Source of the DNA: Nitrospirota bacterium
GTDB lineage: Bacteria; Nitrospirota; Thermodesulfovibrionia; UBA6902; JAJYJJ01
Direction: 5' to 3'
Assembly (NCBI GenBank): GCA_021789595.1
Contig: JAJYJJ010000003.1
Location: 100,253 to 164,252 of the forward strand
Length of the DNA: 64,000 nt
A program made the translations under genes and the position numbers. How positions within the stretch are numbered: position 1 is the first letter of the stretch; every line of letters begins with the position of its first letter. The notes under the pieces are model-generated. The model did not search any database. It saw only the letters and a list, made by a program, of their open reading frames with translations, and was not told where the DNA came from. Below, in pieces: positions 63,777-64,000 of this stretch.

Positions 63777-64000
63777 GCTGCAACCTCCTTCCTGTCAAGA
63801 TTTTTCTGCCCTAATGCAACTATGAGTTTTGGTATTTCTCTATAACCCTTCACTCGCTTGAATTTCTTCTCTGCCCTTAAGAGGGCGGCCACCGCCCACC
63901 TCTGGAGCATGTCACCAACTCTCCAACGCTTCACCCTTCCTGTGATCGTCCTTGTAACCGAGAAGCAGGACTCAATGGGGTTTGTGGTTGAAAGGGTCTT
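63773..64000 (-). mobile_element. IS256-family transposase, C-terminal end (runs off window)
   Basis: The reverse strand is open from the window edge to TAA and encodes the typical mutator-type end: TTNPIESCFSVTRTITGRVKRW, GDMLQRWAVAALLRAEKKFK, VKGYREIP. The left IS terminus should lie between about 63718 and 63760, where the cassette frame breaks off. The other end and the target duplication are outside the window. Confidence 0.9.

Overview
The window looks like a chromosomal segment from an anaerobic, diderm bacterium. LptE, MurJ and a TolC/RND efflux system indicate an outer membrane. A selenocysteine formate dehydrogenase, formate-THF ligase and a probable anaerobic benzimidazole synthase indicate anaerobic C1 and corrinoid metabolism. 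Gene content and the strong use of AGG for arginine recall Nitrospirota (Thermodesulfovibrionia-like) or related deep lineages. That placement is an inference; no rRNA gene is present to test it.

Layout. 1-5931: housekeeping genes leuS (cut by the window edge), lptE, holA, rpsT, murJ and a metallo-beta-lactamase-fold hydrolase. 6005-7659: a cobalamin riboswitch with a terminator platform, reading into a ThiC-family enzyme that is best read as 5-hydroxybenzimidazole synthase (BzaF). 7708-15125 (minus): a formate module made of fhs, a cNMP-binding-domain protein, a selenoprotein formate dehydrogenase alpha subunit fused to a NuoG-like N-terminus, and NuoF- and NuoE-like subunits. The UGA codon of fdhA is followed by a clear bacterial SECIS hairpin, and the cognate tRNA-Sec lies at 44658-44755. 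15303-16791: tRNA-Lys, tRNA-Glu, a cold-shock gene with a terminator-like leader hairpin, and small unknown genes. 17374-27406: a long co-directional osmolyte/envelope island with two glycosyltransferases, an SH3b protein whose signal peptide is out of frame at an A8 tract, an M23 peptidase, two MscS-type channels, TreT and an OtsA-OtsB fusion. 27448-32726: a B12-type radical SAM protein, a CaCA antiporter and a Ca2+-type P-ATPase. 32983-35088: comF and purF.

35095-48819: the replication and segregation core. gyrA, gyrB, dnaN and dnaA are on the minus strand, with an AT-rich oriC candidate just upstream of dnaA. About 6 kb further are parB, parA and two perfect parS palindromes. Usp, a second CaCA antiporter, tRNA-Sec, purB and panC sit between, and panB, rpmA/rplU and tRNA-Asp follow. 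50736-56647: a complete CusCBA-like Cu(I)/Ag(I) efflux operon. 56832-62162: murA, hisG (short form), a Toprim protein, yraN, a cupin, an M48 protease and a zinc alcohol dehydrogenase.

62181-64000: an integron platform. It has an IntI-type integrase whose promoter is embedded in a perfect 28-bp palindrome, a divergent Pc-like promoter, a candidate attI/cassette junction, and a first cassette gene broken by an IS256-family element that runs off the window.

Across the window two families of small repeats recur, including inside reading frames. One is tandem arrays of 7-bp units (seven loci). The other is a G/C-run palindrome of about 45 bp (three loci). They add short extra peptides to LeuS (twice), FdhA, OtsAB, the Ca2+ ATPase and the alcohol dehydrogenase without breaking them.
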